Origin: Pseudomonadota bacterium
GTDB lineage: Bacteria > Pseudomonadota > Alphaproteobacteria > Acetobacterales > Acetobacteraceae
Length of the DNA stretch: 15,879 bases
Assembly (NCBI GenBank): GCA_021808985.1
Contig: JAKBAQ010000037.1
Location: 1-15,879, forward strand
Direction: 5' to 3'
The notes beneath the pieces were generated by a model. It worked only from the letters and a program-made list of their open reading frames with translations. It did not search any database and was not told the origin of the DNA. A program made the translations under genes and the position numbers. Positions 7,096 through 14,582 of this stretch are shown in pieces. The number at the start of each line of letters is the position of its first letter. Position 1 is the first letter of the stretch.

Positions 7096-7872
7096 CTAGC
7101 CCACCAGCTCCATCTCCGCCCCACCTTCAAGCCCGTCCGCCACCAGCGGCAGCAGCCGCGCCAGCCGCGCCACCCAGGCCGCCTGCCCCGCCGCATCCTG
7201 GATCAAATCCTGCCGTATTTCTATTTCGATATAATCCAGCCCCCCGCGCTCGGCATGCACCGGCACGCCGTAATCGGTCTCGTCGCTCACACGGTAGGGT
7301 TCATTTTCGCCCACCACCAGCCCCGACTCCCCGCGCAGCAGCGCCGCCAGCAGGCGCGAGGCCCGCGGATTGCGATGATACAGCACCGCAACCTCAACCT
7401 CCCGCGCCACGCCCATATAAACCGGCGTAAAACTGTGCATGGCCAGATAAACCCGCCCCGGCCGCGCCCCCAGCAGCCGCGTTATCTCCGCATGATACGG
7501 CTCGAACACCGCCATCCGCCGCGCCGCCTTGTCCGCCTCGCTCAGGCCCGCATTCCCCGGCACCCTCGTCGCCTCGCTCACCTGCGCGAACGCGCTGGCC
7601 ACCCCCGGCTGCCGATTGCAGTCAATCACCAGCCGCGAATATGTCTGCAACACCGCCGTCGCATCCAGCGCCACGGCCAGCCCCCTGGTCACCTCCGCAA
7701 TCCCGATATCCCAGGCGATATGCCGCGCCCGCTCCGCCGCACTCAGCCCCAAATCCCCCAGCGCCCGCGGAATCTCCCGCCCCGCATGGTCCGCCGTCAA
7801 AAAAAACCGGCTCGCCCCCGCCTCGTTGAGCACGCAAAACGGCGACGGCTCATCATCTTCCAGCAAACTCAT
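7096..7872 (-). CDS. N-formylglutamate amidohydrolase-like protein
   Basis: The protein has 258 residues from the ATG at 7872, chosen because GGGGAGAG lies just upstream and the preceding gene ends at 7886; the frame stays open to 7950, but that extension lies inside the phosphatase gene. It belongs to the FGase/HutG-like zinc amidohydrolase superfamily. Visible family segments are FFLTADHAGREIP (24-36), AWDIGI (53-58), TYSRLVIDCNR (77-87), RVYLAMHSFTPVYMG (140-154) and IEIRQDLI (217-224). The His and Glu residues in these segments are plausible zinc ligands. Classical members release formate from N-formylglutamate at the end of histidine degradation, but no hut genes are nearby. This clade is usually annotated only by homology. 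Its place between a phosphatase and a glycosyltransferase suggests another amide or N-acyl substrate, perhaps a modified sugar or peptide; that is speculation. Confidence 0.82.
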   Translation of the reverse strand: MSLLEDDEPSPFCVLNEAGASRFFLTADHAGREIPRALGDLGLSAAERARHIAWDIGIAEVTRGLAVALDATAVLQTYSRLVIDCNRQPGVASAFAQVSEATRVPGNAGLSEADKAARRMAVFEPYHAEITRLLGARPGRVYLAMHSFTPVYMGVAREVEVAVLYHRNPRASRLLAALLRGESGLVVGENEPYRVSDETDYGVPVHAERGGLDYIEIEIRQDLIQDAAGQAAWVARLARLLPLVADGLEGGAEMELVG

Positions 7873-7885
7873 GCGCTCTCCCCGG

Positions 7886-8440
7886 CTACGGCCGCCAGAT
7901 AATTTGTTCCGGCGCCGGCGTGTTTGGATCATATTCCAGAATTTCGCCATTCCCGGCTGAAATCCCGCTCAGCGCCAGAATAAACCCCCAATGGCTCACC
8001 AGCACCGTCGTCGCGGCATCATCGCGCGCCGCCATGCGCGCCCTGAAGGCATTGGCCCGCGCCACCGTCTCCTCATGGGTCTCGGTCCGGTCATGCCACC
8101 AGCGCGGCGGCAGATGCCCGAACTCATGCTGCGGAAATTTTTCCGCCAGCAAATCCGGATGGCTCCCCACATCGCACACGAACGCCGTCCGCTCCCGCAC
8201 CTCATGCATGATATCCACCCGCAAACTGTGCGTCTGCAAAATCGGCTGCGCCGTCTGCAGCGCCCGGGTGTAGGGTGAAATAATCATCCGCGTCAGCCGC
8301 ACCCGCGCCAGCCGCGCCGCCGCCGCCATCGCCTGCTCAACCCCGCGCGGCGTCAGCTCCGGGTCCTCTATCCCAGGGTCCACCCTGGTCGCGCTGAAAT
8401 GCAGGTTGAAATAGCTTTCCCCGTGGCGAAGCAGAAACAT
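7886..8440 (-). CDS. Histidine phosphatase family protein
   Basis: The protein has 184 residues. The phosphoglycerate-mutase-like fold is shown by FLLRHGES near the N-terminus, where His6 would be the phosphorylated nucleophile and Arg5 helps bind phosphate. ISPYTRALQTA gives the second Arg (Arg59), HEVRER gives an acidic residue near 83, and LVSHWG gives the second catalytic His (His150). The active site is complete. It is expected to be a cytosolic phosphatase of small phosphorylated metabolites; the substrate is not deducible. The ATG at 8440 has AAGGA about seven bases upstream and is preferred to a TTG two codons earlier. It is the first gene of the three-gene operon ending with the glycosyltransferase, with 13 bases to the next start. 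Confidence 0.88.
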   Translation of the reverse strand: MFLLRHGESYFNLHFSATRVDPGIEDPELTPRGVEQAMAAAARLARVRLTRMIISPYTRALQTAQPILQTHSLRVDIMHEVRERTAFVCDVGSHPDLLAEKFPQHEFGHLPPRWWHDRTETHEETVARANAFRARMAARDDAATTVLVSHWGFILALSGISAGNGEILEYDPNTPAPEQIIWRP

Positions 8441-8454
8441 GAACAATCCTTCAA

Positions 8455-8479
8455 GCGCGGCAATGTTGCCGGGCCGCGC
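8455..8479. promoter_or_regulatory. Dyad in the divergent gap before phosphatase and TimA genes
   Basis: GGCAA-TG-TTGCC at 8459-8470 is a perfect dyad. It sits inside a larger GC-rich region where GCGCGG (8455-8460) can also pair with CCGCGC (8474-8479). It lies just upstream of the phosphatase ribosome binding site (AAGGA near 8447-8452 on the minus strand) and about 120 bases before the TimA start. It could be an operator or a 5'-leader hairpin. No convincing promoter could be picked out for either direction in 8441-8595. Confidence 0.3.
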
Positions 8480-8595
8480 GCATAGACGTATGTCCCGTAA
8501 TAGTCATGAGTTGGCTAGAGCCCGGTCGTTCACAAGCTGTCCAAAGGCCAGCCCGTGGCGAGAACCGGTCTCTATTCAAAAAACCAGAGGGTGCC

Positions 8596-9273
8596 GTGCA
8601 GGCCAACGCGTTACAGTACTTCGGGGGAATCCCCATCACGCTGATCCTTTTCGCCGGAATCGCCATTTTCCTGGGCCTGCGCCTGCGCAGCATCCTGGGG
8701 CGGCGCGTCGGGTTTGAAAAACCGCCAATCCCCCCCGGCCAGATGCCCGGCTTCGGCGCCGGCCCCATCATCGAGGGCCAGGGCTTTCCCGCCCAGCCCG
8801 GCCGCCAGGTGCCAGACCCGCGCTCCGCCCTGGGCGAGCGCCTGATGCAGATCGTCAACCGCGACCCCAATTTCGACCCCCCAAAATTCCTCACCGGCGC
8901 CGAAACCGCCTTCCGCGTCATCGTCACCGCCTTCGCCGCGGGTGACCGTGCAACCCTCAAATCCCTGCTGAGCGAGAGCGTCTACCAAACCTTCGAGTCC
9001 GCCATCGCCGCCCGCGAAGCCGCCAATGAGCGTCACCGCACCGAAATCAAGGCCATCCTCTCCGCCGCCATTGACGATGCCGAGCTGATCGGCGACCAGG
9101 CCGCCATCATCGTCCGCTTCACCTCCGACCAGGTGAACCTCACCCTCGATTCATCCGGCGCCCCCCTGGTCGGCACCGAGGCCGTCACCGAACTCACCGA
9201 CCTCTGGACCTTCGAACGCAACCTCAAGAGCAAGGACCCCACCTGGCGCCTCGCCGCGGCGCGGAGCGGCTAA
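8596..9273 (+). CDS. TimA/Tim44-like membrane-anchored adaptor
   Basis: The protein has 225 residues from the GTG at 8596, chosen because AGAGGG lies four bases upstream and the product then starts just before the membrane anchor, as in bacterial Tim44-like proteins. An open frame back to 8506 adds 30 residues without family character. There is one N-terminal transmembrane helix (PITLILFAGIAIFLGL, about residues 13-28) followed by the typical RLRSILGRR. A Pro/Gly-rich linker of about 45 residues comes next, then a Tim44 domain from about 85: FLTGAETAFRVIVTAFAAGD, SLLSESVYQTF, VTELTDLWTFERNL, DPTWRLAA. The mitochondrial homologue recruits Hsp70 to the import pore. Bacterial members are thought to be envelope adaptors of uncertain role. 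It is followed after four bases by mltA, a pairing common in alphaproteobacteria. Confidence 0.9.
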   Translation: MQANALQYFGGIPITLILFAGIAIFLGLRLRSILGRRVGFEKPPIPPGQMPGFGAGPIIEGQGFPAQPGRQVPDPRSALGERLMQIVNRDPNFDPPKFLTGAETAFRVIVTAFAAGDRATLKSLLSESVYQTFESAIAAREAANERHRTEIKAILSAAIDDAELIGDQAAIIVRFTSDQVNLTLDSSGAPLVGTEAVTELTDLWTFERNLKSKDPTWRLAAARSG

Positions 9274-9277
9274 CCCC

Positions 9278-10390
9278 ATGCGCCTGCCGCGTCTGTGGTT
9301 CACCCCCATCCTCATCCTCGCCGGCTGCGTCCAGCCGCAAACCACCGTGCAACAAACCCTGCCCGGCGGCCAGGGCGCCACCAGCATCCCCATCGCCAGC
9401 CTCCCCGGCTGGTCGGCTGACAACACGGCCGCCGCCCTGGCCACCTTCGTGGCAAGCTGCAAAGCCCTGGAGCTGATGCCGCCTGACCAATCCCTCGGCG
9501 GCACCGGCTTCCTCCAGCAGGCCGCCGGCCAGGCCGGCCAATGGCAAAACGCCTGCAACGGCGCGCGTGACACCACTCCCGGCAACAGCGACGACGCCCG
9601 CACCTTCTTCCAAACCTACTTCACCGCCTACAGCATCAACGGCACGGCCAAAATCACCGGCTATTTCGAGCCTGAATTCCCCGGCGCGAAAAACCGCGAA
9701 CCCGGCTACACCGTCCCCCTCTACGCCAAACCGGCTGACAGCGCCCTCGCCAACCTGCCCCGCGCCGCCATTGATAACGGCGCCCTCTACCGCAAAACCC
9801 CCGTCACCGCGTATCTCACCAACCCGGTTGACGCCTTCATGCTGCAAATCCAGGGCTCCGGCCGCATCCTCCTGCGCGACGGCCAGATCCTGCGCGTCGG
9901 TTTTGACGGCCAAAACGGCCAGCCCTACACCCCCATCGGCCGCATCCTGGTGCAGGACGGCGATCTCTCCCCCGGCGATGTCAGCTATCAGAGCATTTCC
10001 GCCTGGCTGAAATCCCACCCCGCCGAGGCCCGCGGCATCATGGAGCAGAACGCCCGCTACGTTTACCTCAGGCCCCTGGGCGGCCTGCCCGCCAACCAGG
10101 GCGCCCCCGGCGCGCTCGGCGTCCCGCTCACCGCCGGCCGCTCCCTCGCGGTTGACAGCGCGGTCATCCCCCTCGGCGTCCCCATCTTCCTCTCCACGAC
10201 CGACCCCATAACCAACGCCCCCCTCAACCGCCTCACCATCGCGCAGGATACCGGCGGCGGCATCCACGGCGCCGAGGCGGCGGATCTCTTCTTCGGCGCC
10301 GGGCCACAGGCCCAGGCCACCGCCGGCGTCATGCAGCAGCCCGGCGCCCTCTACGTGCTGCTCCCCCTGCCAACCCCCCCGGCATCATGA
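9278..10390 (+). CDS. mltA: Membrane-bound lytic murein transglycosylase A
   Basis: This 370-residue enzyme cleaves the MurNAc-GlcNAc bond of peptidoglycan, leaving a 1,6-anhydro end. The N-terminus is a lipoprotein signal with lipobox LAGC, Cys17 being the lipid site, so it is anchored to the outer membrane facing the periplasm. The MltA domain shows ITGYFEPEFPG (126-136), YLTNPVDAFMLQIQGSGRI (179-197) and YTPIGRILV. The C-terminal 3D domain carries GRSLAVD, IPLGVPIFL and QDTGGGIHGAEAADLFFG (323-340). Asp324 matches the catalytic Asp of the DTGG motif and Asp336 belongs to the DLFFG signature. Length and domains are normal. The ATG lies four bases after the TimA stop, and its stop overlaps the next start as ATGA. 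In many relatives the next gene is a Smr-domain protein; here it is a LutA-like gene. Confidence 0.94.
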   Translation: MRLPRLWFTPILILAGCVQPQTTVQQTLPGGQGATSIPIASLPGWSADNTAAALATFVASCKALELMPPDQSLGGTGFLQQAAGQAGQWQNACNGARDTTPGNSDDARTFFQTYFTAYSINGTAKITGYFEPEFPGAKNREPGYTVPLYAKPADSALANLPRAAIDNGALYRKTPVTAYLTNPVDAFMLQIQGSGRILLRDGQILRVGFDGQNGQPYTPIGRILVQDGDLSPGDVSYQSISAWLKSHPAEARGIMEQNARYVYLRPLGGLPANQGAPGALGVPLTAGRSLAVDSAVIPLGVPIFLSTTDPITNAPLNRLTIAQDTGGGIHGAEAADLFFGAGPQAQATAGVMQQPGALYVLLPLPTPPAS

Positions 10391-11169
10391 CCCCACCGCG
10401 CGTCGCCCTCTTCGTCACCTGCCTGGTAGACCTGCACCGTCCCAGCATCGCCTTCGCCAGCATCTCCCTGCTCGAAGCCGCCGGCTGCACGGTCGAAGTC
10501 CCACGCGCCCAAACCTGCTGCGGCCAGCCCGCCTATAATGCGGGTGACCGCGCCACCGCCCGAGACCTCGCGCTCGGCCTGCTCACCGCCTTCTCGGCCT
10601 ATGATTATGTGGTCGTCCCCTCCGGCTCCTGCGCCGGCATGCTCTCGCGCCACCTGCCCTCCCTTTTCCGTGACGACCCTGATCTTCTCCCCCGCGCCGA
10701 GGCCCTGGCCGCGAAAACCCACGAGCTCACCGCCTTCCTGGTGGACATTCTGCACCACACCCCCACCCCGCCAGCCCTCACCACCACCGCGACCTATCAT
10801 GATTCCTGCGCCGGCCTGCGCGAGCTTGGCATCAAAACCCAGCCCCGCCAGCTGCTCGCCGCCGTCCCCGGCCTCACCCTGGCCGAAATGCCCGAACCCG
10901 AGCTCTGCTGCGGCTTCGGCGGCACCTTCTGCGTCAAATATTCCGATATTTCAACAAAAATGGCTGACAATAAAACCGCCGGGCTTGAAACCACCGAGGC
11001 CCAGCTCCTGCTCGGCGGCGACCTTGGCTGCCTGCTCCACCTCGCCGGCCGGCTCTCCCGCCAGACCACCAGCACCAGCCCCCAGCCACGGCTGCGCCAC
11101 ATCGCCGAAATCCTCGCCGGCACCACCGCCACCACCCCCGCCATCGGCCAGCCACCCCCCTGCGGCTGA
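10387..11169 (+). CDS. LutA/YkgE-like CCG-domain (Fe-S) protein
   Basis: The protein has 260 residues with two CCG domains that bind iron-sulfur clusters or related cofactors. The first has Cys12, TCCGQPAYNAGD (43-54) and SGSCAGM (79-85). The second has DSCAGLREL (139-147), LCCGFGGTFC (173-182) and DLGCLLHLAG (212-221). This is the pattern of LutA, part of the LutABC L-lactate oxidising complex, and of the related heterodisulfide-reductase and GlpC C-terminal subunits. The middle motif PEPELCCGFGGTF is very typical of LutA. No lutB or lutC follows; the next gene is kup after 211 bases. The start overlaps the mltA stop (ATGA), so it is translated with the cell-wall genes. Partners may be elsewhere in the genome, or this copy may serve another redox complex. 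It is cytoplasmic or loosely attached to the inner membrane. Confidence 0.88.
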   Translation: MTPPRVALFVTCLVDLHRPSIAFASISLLEAAGCTVEVPRAQTCCGQPAYNAGDRATARDLALGLLTAFSAYDYVVVPSGSCAGMLSRHLPSLFRDDPDLLPRAEALAAKTHELTAFLVDILHHTPTPPALTTTATYHDSCAGLRELGIKTQPRQLLAAVPGLTLAEMPEPELCCGFGGTFCVKYSDISTKMADNKTAGLETTEAQLLLGGDLGCLLHLAGRLSRQTTSTSPQPRLRHIAEILAGTTATTPAIGQPPPCG

Positions 11170-11380
11170 CCTCTGCCTGACGTTACTTGCGGGTAATCTG
11201 CCAAACCGCTAAAGCAGCGCCCATCATGGCACCATATTGGCCCGCATGAGTTTGTTTTTCAGCGGCACAAAACATCTGGAAGCCACGCCCCATGCGCGCG
11301 TGCCCGCATCGGCACGCCGGTTGAAACCTCGGCCCCACCCCACGGCCCGGCACCGTTCCTCGGCAAGCGAGTAATTTGAA
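11170..11380 (+). promoter_or_regulatory. Kup leader region with hairpin
   Basis: This is a 211-base gap without a gene. A perfect hairpin, GCGTGCC (11298-11304) and GGCACGC (11311-11317) with a 6-base loop, sits about 65 bases before the Kup ATG. A weak promoter could be TTGCGG at 11187-11192 with TAAAGC at 11210-11215, 17 bases apart, which would give a transcript leader of about 160 bases. The hairpin lacks a T-run, so it looks like a leader structure rather than a terminator. I recognise no known riboswitch. The Kup ribosome binding site is weak (AAGCGAG, then TTTGAA before the ATG). Confidence 0.4.
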
Positions 11381-13267
11381 ATGACCAAAACTGATGGCGG
11401 CGACATAAAACGGCGTTTACGGATGAGCGTGCTCATCGCCGTCCTCGGCGTCGTATATGGCGACCTCGGCACCAGCCCGCTCTACACCCTGCAAACCGCG
11501 CTCGGCTATTTTCAGGATTCCGGCGAGCAGGCCGGAGATGTCTACGGCATTCTCTCCCTCATCTTCTGGTCGCTGATGGTGGTCGTCACCCTCAAATACG
11601 TCACCTTCATCATGCGGGCTGACAATAACGGCGAAGGCGGCACGCTCTCCCTCATGGCCCTGGCCTCGCGCGTCGCGCAAAGCGAGAAGGCCCGCAACCT
11701 CATCGGCCTGTTCGGCATCATGGGCGCCGGCCTGTTCTTTGGTGACGGCGTCATCACCCCCGCCATCTCCATCCTCTCCGCCATTGAGGGTCTGGAAGTC
11801 ATCTCCCCAGATCTCACCCCCTTCGTCATCCCCGCCGCCCTGGCCGTCATCGCCGGGCTCTTCCTGGTCCAGCGCCACGGCACCGCGGCCGTCGGCCGCG
11901 CCTTCGGCCCCATCATGGCCATCTGGTTCTTCACCATCGGCGCGCTCGGCCTGGCGCAAATCCTCGCGCACCCGCTCGTGCTGGGCGCCCTCAACCCTTA
12001 TGACGGCATCAGCTTCATCCTGCAGCACCCGCGCATTTCCTTCGTCGCCCTGGGCGCGGTCGTGCTGGCCGTCACCGGCGCCGAGGCCCTTTACGCAGAC
12101 ATGAGCCATTTCGGCCGCAACCCCATCCGCGCCGCCTGGATCTTCTTCGTCTTCCCCTCCGTGGTGCTGAATTATTTCGGCCAGGGCGCGCTGGTGCTCA
12201 GCACCCCCGCCGCCGCCAACAACCCGTTCTTCAACCTGGCGCCGCACGTGCTGCAAATCCCGCTGGTCATCCTGGCCACCCTGGCCACCGTCATCGCCAG
12301 CCAGGCCGTCATCTCCGGCGCCTATTCCGTCGCGCGCATCTGCATGCAGCTCGGCATGTTCCCCCGCATGGAGGTCCGCCACACCAGCGAGCATGAGCAA
12401 GGCCAGATCTACGTACCCCAGATCAACGCCCTGCTGGCCGCCGGCGTCATCCTGCTGGTGCTCACCTTCCGCTCCAGCAACGCCCTTGCCTCGGCCTACG
12501 GCATCGCCGTCACCGGCACCCTCTTTTGTGACAACGCCCTGGCCTCCTTCGTCTACCGCCGCCAGTTCGCCTGGCCGCTATGGAGCGTCATCCTGGTCTT
12601 CGGCCTGTTCGGCATTGTTGATTTCACTTTCTTCTCCGCCAACACCCTCAAAATCGTCGAGGGCGGCTGGGTTCCCCTGGCCATCGGCCTCACCATCATC
12701 TTCATCCTCACCACCTGGCGGCGCGGCCGCAACCTCATCATCGCCCGCTGGACCCAGGACAGCCTGCCCCTCGCCTCCTTCCTCGCCCGCCTGCCGCAAT
12801 CGCGCACCATGCGCGTCCCCGGCACCGCCGTCTTCATGACCGGCAATCTCGATTTCGTGCCAAACGCCCTGCTGCACAATCTCAAGCACAACAAGGTGCT
12901 GCACGAGCAGGTCTTCTTCGTGAACGTCCGCACCCTCGACGTCCCCCAGGCCAAACCCGAAGACCGCGCCGCCGCCGAGCAGGTCGCCCCCGGCATTTAC
13001 AAAGTCACCCTCTCCTACGGCTTCATGGAAAGCCCGAACGTGCCGCGCGGCCTGGAAAGCCTCGCCGCCCAGGGCATCGAGAGCTCCCCCATGCAGATGA
13101 GCTATTTCCTCGGCCGTGAAACCGTGGTCCCCGCCTCGGTGCCCAAACTCAACTTCATCCGCCGCTGGCTCTTCCTGTTCATGACCCGCAACGCCGTCTC
13201 CGCCACGGAATTCTTCCAAATCCCGAGCGACCGCGTGGTCGAGCTAGGCGTGCGCATCGCCATTTGA
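11381..13267 (+). CDS. kup: Kup-type potassium uptake transporter
   Basis: This 628-residue inner-membrane protein is a secondary K+ transporter, probably a K+/H+ symporter, important when K+ is scarce or the medium is acidic. The signature GVVYGDLGTSPLYTLQTA (23-40) begins the first membrane helix region. Next come RADNNGEGGTLSLMALA in the loop after the second helix, and GLFGIMGAGLFFGDGVITPA in the third. About twelve hydrophobic helices extend to around residue 450, and a soluble C-terminal domain ends in SATEFFQIPSDRVVELGVRI, typical of Kup. Length is normal and no motif is broken. The ATG at 11381 follows GAAATG context with a weak ribosome binding site. It is transcribed alone behind a long leader and ends at a palindromic terminator region facing the cca operon. 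Confidence 0.95.
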   Translation: MTKTDGGDIKRRLRMSVLIAVLGVVYGDLGTSPLYTLQTALGYFQDSGEQAGDVYGILSLIFWSLMVVVTLKYVTFIMRADNNGEGGTLSLMALASRVAQSEKARNLIGLFGIMGAGLFFGDGVITPAISILSAIEGLEVISPDLTPFVIPAALAVIAGLFLVQRHGTAAVGRAFGPIMAIWFFTIGALGLAQILAHPLVLGALNPYDGISFILQHPRISFVALGAVVLAVTGAEALYADMSHFGRNPIRAAWIFFVFPSVVLNYFGQGALVLSTPAAANNPFFNLAPHVLQIPLVILATLATVIASQAVISGAYSVARICMQLGMFPRMEVRHTSEHEQGQIYVPQINALLAAGVILLVLTFRSSNALASAYGIAVTGTLFCDNALASFVYRRQFAWPLWSVILVFGLFGIVDFTFFSANTLKIVEGGWVPLAIGLTIIFILTTWRRGRNLIIARWTQDSLPLASFLARLPQSRTMRVPGTAVFMTGNLDFVPNALLHNLKHNKVLHEQVFFVNVRTLDVPQAKPEDRAAAEQVAPGIYKVTLSYGFMESPNVPRGLESLAAQGIESSPMQMSYFLGRETVVPASVPKLNFIRRWLFLFMTRNAVSATEFFQIPSDRVVELGVRIAI

Positions 13268-13291
13268 TAATTCTCAAAAGTTTTTTGGGGC

Positions 13292-13319
13292 CTGGCCCTT
13301 TTTTGCAAAAAAGGGCCAG
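13292..13319. terminator. 28-bp perfect palindrome between kup and cca
   Basis: CTGGCCCTTTTTTG is followed immediately by its exact reverse complement. The T/A runs are at the centre, so it differs from a classic terminator with a T-run after the stem. It lies 25 bases after the Kup stop, in the gap between two convergent genes, and can fold on either strand. It probably ends both transcripts. Preceding it is AAAAGTTTTTTGGGGC (13277-13292), which I believe recurs between genes in Acetobacteraceae, though this cannot be checked here. Confidence 0.65.
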
Positions 13320-13323
13320 AATC

Positions 13324-13352
13324 TTGGGGCGCTTTTCATGAAAGCTCCCCAA
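13324..13352. terminator. Second hairpin in the kup-cca gap
   Basis: TTGGGG-C-GCTTT pairs with AAAGC-T-CCCCAA, twelve-base arms with one mismatch and a TCATG loop. On the + strand it is followed by AAACCCGCAAAAATTTTT, and on the minus strand it is preceded by that AT-rich stretch. TTGGGGC also occurs before the palindrome at 13292-13319, so the CCCCAA arm could alternatively pair across it. The rest of the gap to 13436 is AT-rich, contains no gene and shows no clear promoter. Confidence 0.55.
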
Positions 13353-13436
13353 ACCCGCAAAAATTTTTAATAATTTCACTTTGTTATGAGAAAAACGTTT
13401 AAAGCAGTCGCTAATATATTGATTTAGAGCCGGAAC

Positions 13437-14582
13437 TTACTCCAGCCCGATACGCGCACGCTCCAGGCACGCGCGCGCATCGCCGACGCATCCCCCCGCC
13501 AGCCACCAGCGCCGCACCTCCTCCAGCACCTCGCCCACATCCGGCCCAGGCGGCACGCCCAGCGCCACAACATCGCGCCCCTGCAGTGGAAACACCGGCC
13601 GCGCCAGCGCCGCCAGCCGCGCGCGCAACGCATCCCAGCCCGGCCGCTCATCCTGCCCCAGCCAGCTCCGCCCAATCAGTATCTCCGCCGGCGTCTCGGC
13701 CAGGGCCCGGCGCAACGCCGCATCCGCCGCATCCGGCGCCAGCCCGTTCGGCACCACCAGCGCCTCCAGGCGCGCCTGCTCCGCCCCGCTCAGCCGCCAC
13801 CGCCGCGCAAACGCGCCCGCATCCCCGCGCAACAGCGCCGCCACCCGCAGCAGCGCATCCAGCGGCCCGCCGCGCGCCACCATCCCCGCCAGCCGCGCCT
13901 CATCGGCCTGCGGCAACACCATCTCCAGCACGCCGGTCGCGCGCATCAGCGCCACCACCGCGCGCGGATCCTCCGCCAGCAAAATCTGCTTCACCTCGCT
14001 CCACACCCGCTCGGCCGAGAGGCTCCCCACCCCCGCCCGCAGCGTCACAATCGCCGCCACCGCCCCCGCATCCGGCGCCCCGCGCCCATAGCGCGCGAAA
14101 AACCGGAAAAACCTTAAAATGCGCAGATAATCCTCGGCAATCCGCCGTCCCGCCTCACCCACGAAGCGCACCCGCCCCGCCGCCAGATCCTCCCGGCCGC
14201 CAAAATAATCAAACACCACGCCCTCCCGCGTGGCTGACATCGCATTAATCGTAAAATCCCGCCGGCTCGCATCCAGCTCCCAGTCATCGGTAAAAGCGAC
14301 CACCGCATGCCGCCCATCGGTCAGCACATCCCGCCGCAGGCTCGTCACCTCAAACCCGCGTCCGCCCGCCACCACCGTCACCGTCCCATGCGCCAGCCCG
14401 GTCGGCACCGCCTTCAGCCCCGCTTCCCGCACCCGCGCCATCACCTCCTCGGGGCTCAGCGGCACCGCGAAATCAACATCCGCCACGCGCCGCCCGGCCA
14501 GCATGTCCCGCACCGCGCCGCCCACCATCCGCGCCTGCGGCAGCGCGTCCCACAGCGCCGCCATGCCCGGCAGCTCGATCAC
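13437..14582 (-). CDS. cca: CCA tRNA nucleotidyltransferase
   Basis: The protein has 381 residues from the GTG at 14582, chosen because it overlaps the NUDIX stop as GTGA and has GGGGGG just upstream; an open frame extends to 14639 inside the NUDIX gene. It adds or repairs the 3'-CCA end of tRNAs, using CTP and ATP without a template. It belongs to the class II nucleotidyltransferases: MVGGAVRDMLAG (19-30), metal-binding DVD (35-37), HGTVTV, EVTSLRRD, ASRRDFTINAM (105-115), and EDYLRILRFFRFFARYG (150-166) in the neck/nucleotide-recognition region. The C-terminal half is a helical tRNA-binding region with LSAERVWSEVKQILL. There is no HD phosphohydrolase domain. A poly(A) polymerase is the related alternative, but alphaproteobacterial members in this operon are CCA enzymes. 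Confidence 0.92.
   Translation of the reverse strand: MIELPGMAALWDALPQARMVGGAVRDMLAGRRVADVDFAVPLSPEEVMARVREAGLKAVPTGLAHGTVTVVAGGRGFEVTSLRRDVLTDGRHAVVAFTDDWELDASRRDFTINAMSATREGVVFDYFGGREDLAAGRVRFVGEAGRRIAEDYLRILRFFRFFARYGRGAPDAGAVAAIVTLRAGVGSLSAERVWSEVKQILLAEDPRAVVALMRATGVLEMVLPQADEARLAGMVARGGPLDALLRVAALLRGDAGAFARRWRLSGAEQARLEALVVPNGLAPDAADAALRRALAETPAEILIGRSWLGQDERPGWDALRARLAALARPVFPLQGRDVVALGVPPGPDVGEVLEEVRRWWLAGGCVGDARACLERARIGLE

Noticed and set aside
7096..7872. Reading the amidohydrolase-like gene as hutG of histidine degradation
   Set aside because: No hutU, hutH, hutI or hutF homologue is near, and the operon partners are a phosphatase and a glycosyltransferase, so only the family name is used.
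9224..10267. Open frame of 347 codons on the minus strand opposite mltA
   Set aside because: It is rich in Gly, Ala, Glu and Val in a low-complexity way, as expected for the reverse frame of a C-ending-codon gene. MltA motifs are clear on the + strand.
11170..11380. Known riboswitch (such as a c-di-AMP or K+ leader) before kup
   Set aside because: I see only a simple 7-bp hairpin and no conserved core of a known class.
11224..11472. 82-codon minus-strand frame over the kup leader
   Set aside because: It overlaps the start of kup, has no recognised domain, and its composition is unconvincing.
11417..12400. Open frame of 327 codons on the minus strand opposite kup
   Set aside because: It is low-complexity Asp/Gly/Glu-rich translation with no motif, opposite an intact Kup.
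13179..13379. 66-codon minus-strand frame beginning MKLLKIF in the kup-cca gap
   Set aside because: It runs through the 28-bp palindrome and then into the reverse of kup. No good ribosome binding site is present, and the peptide is explained by the repeat sequence.
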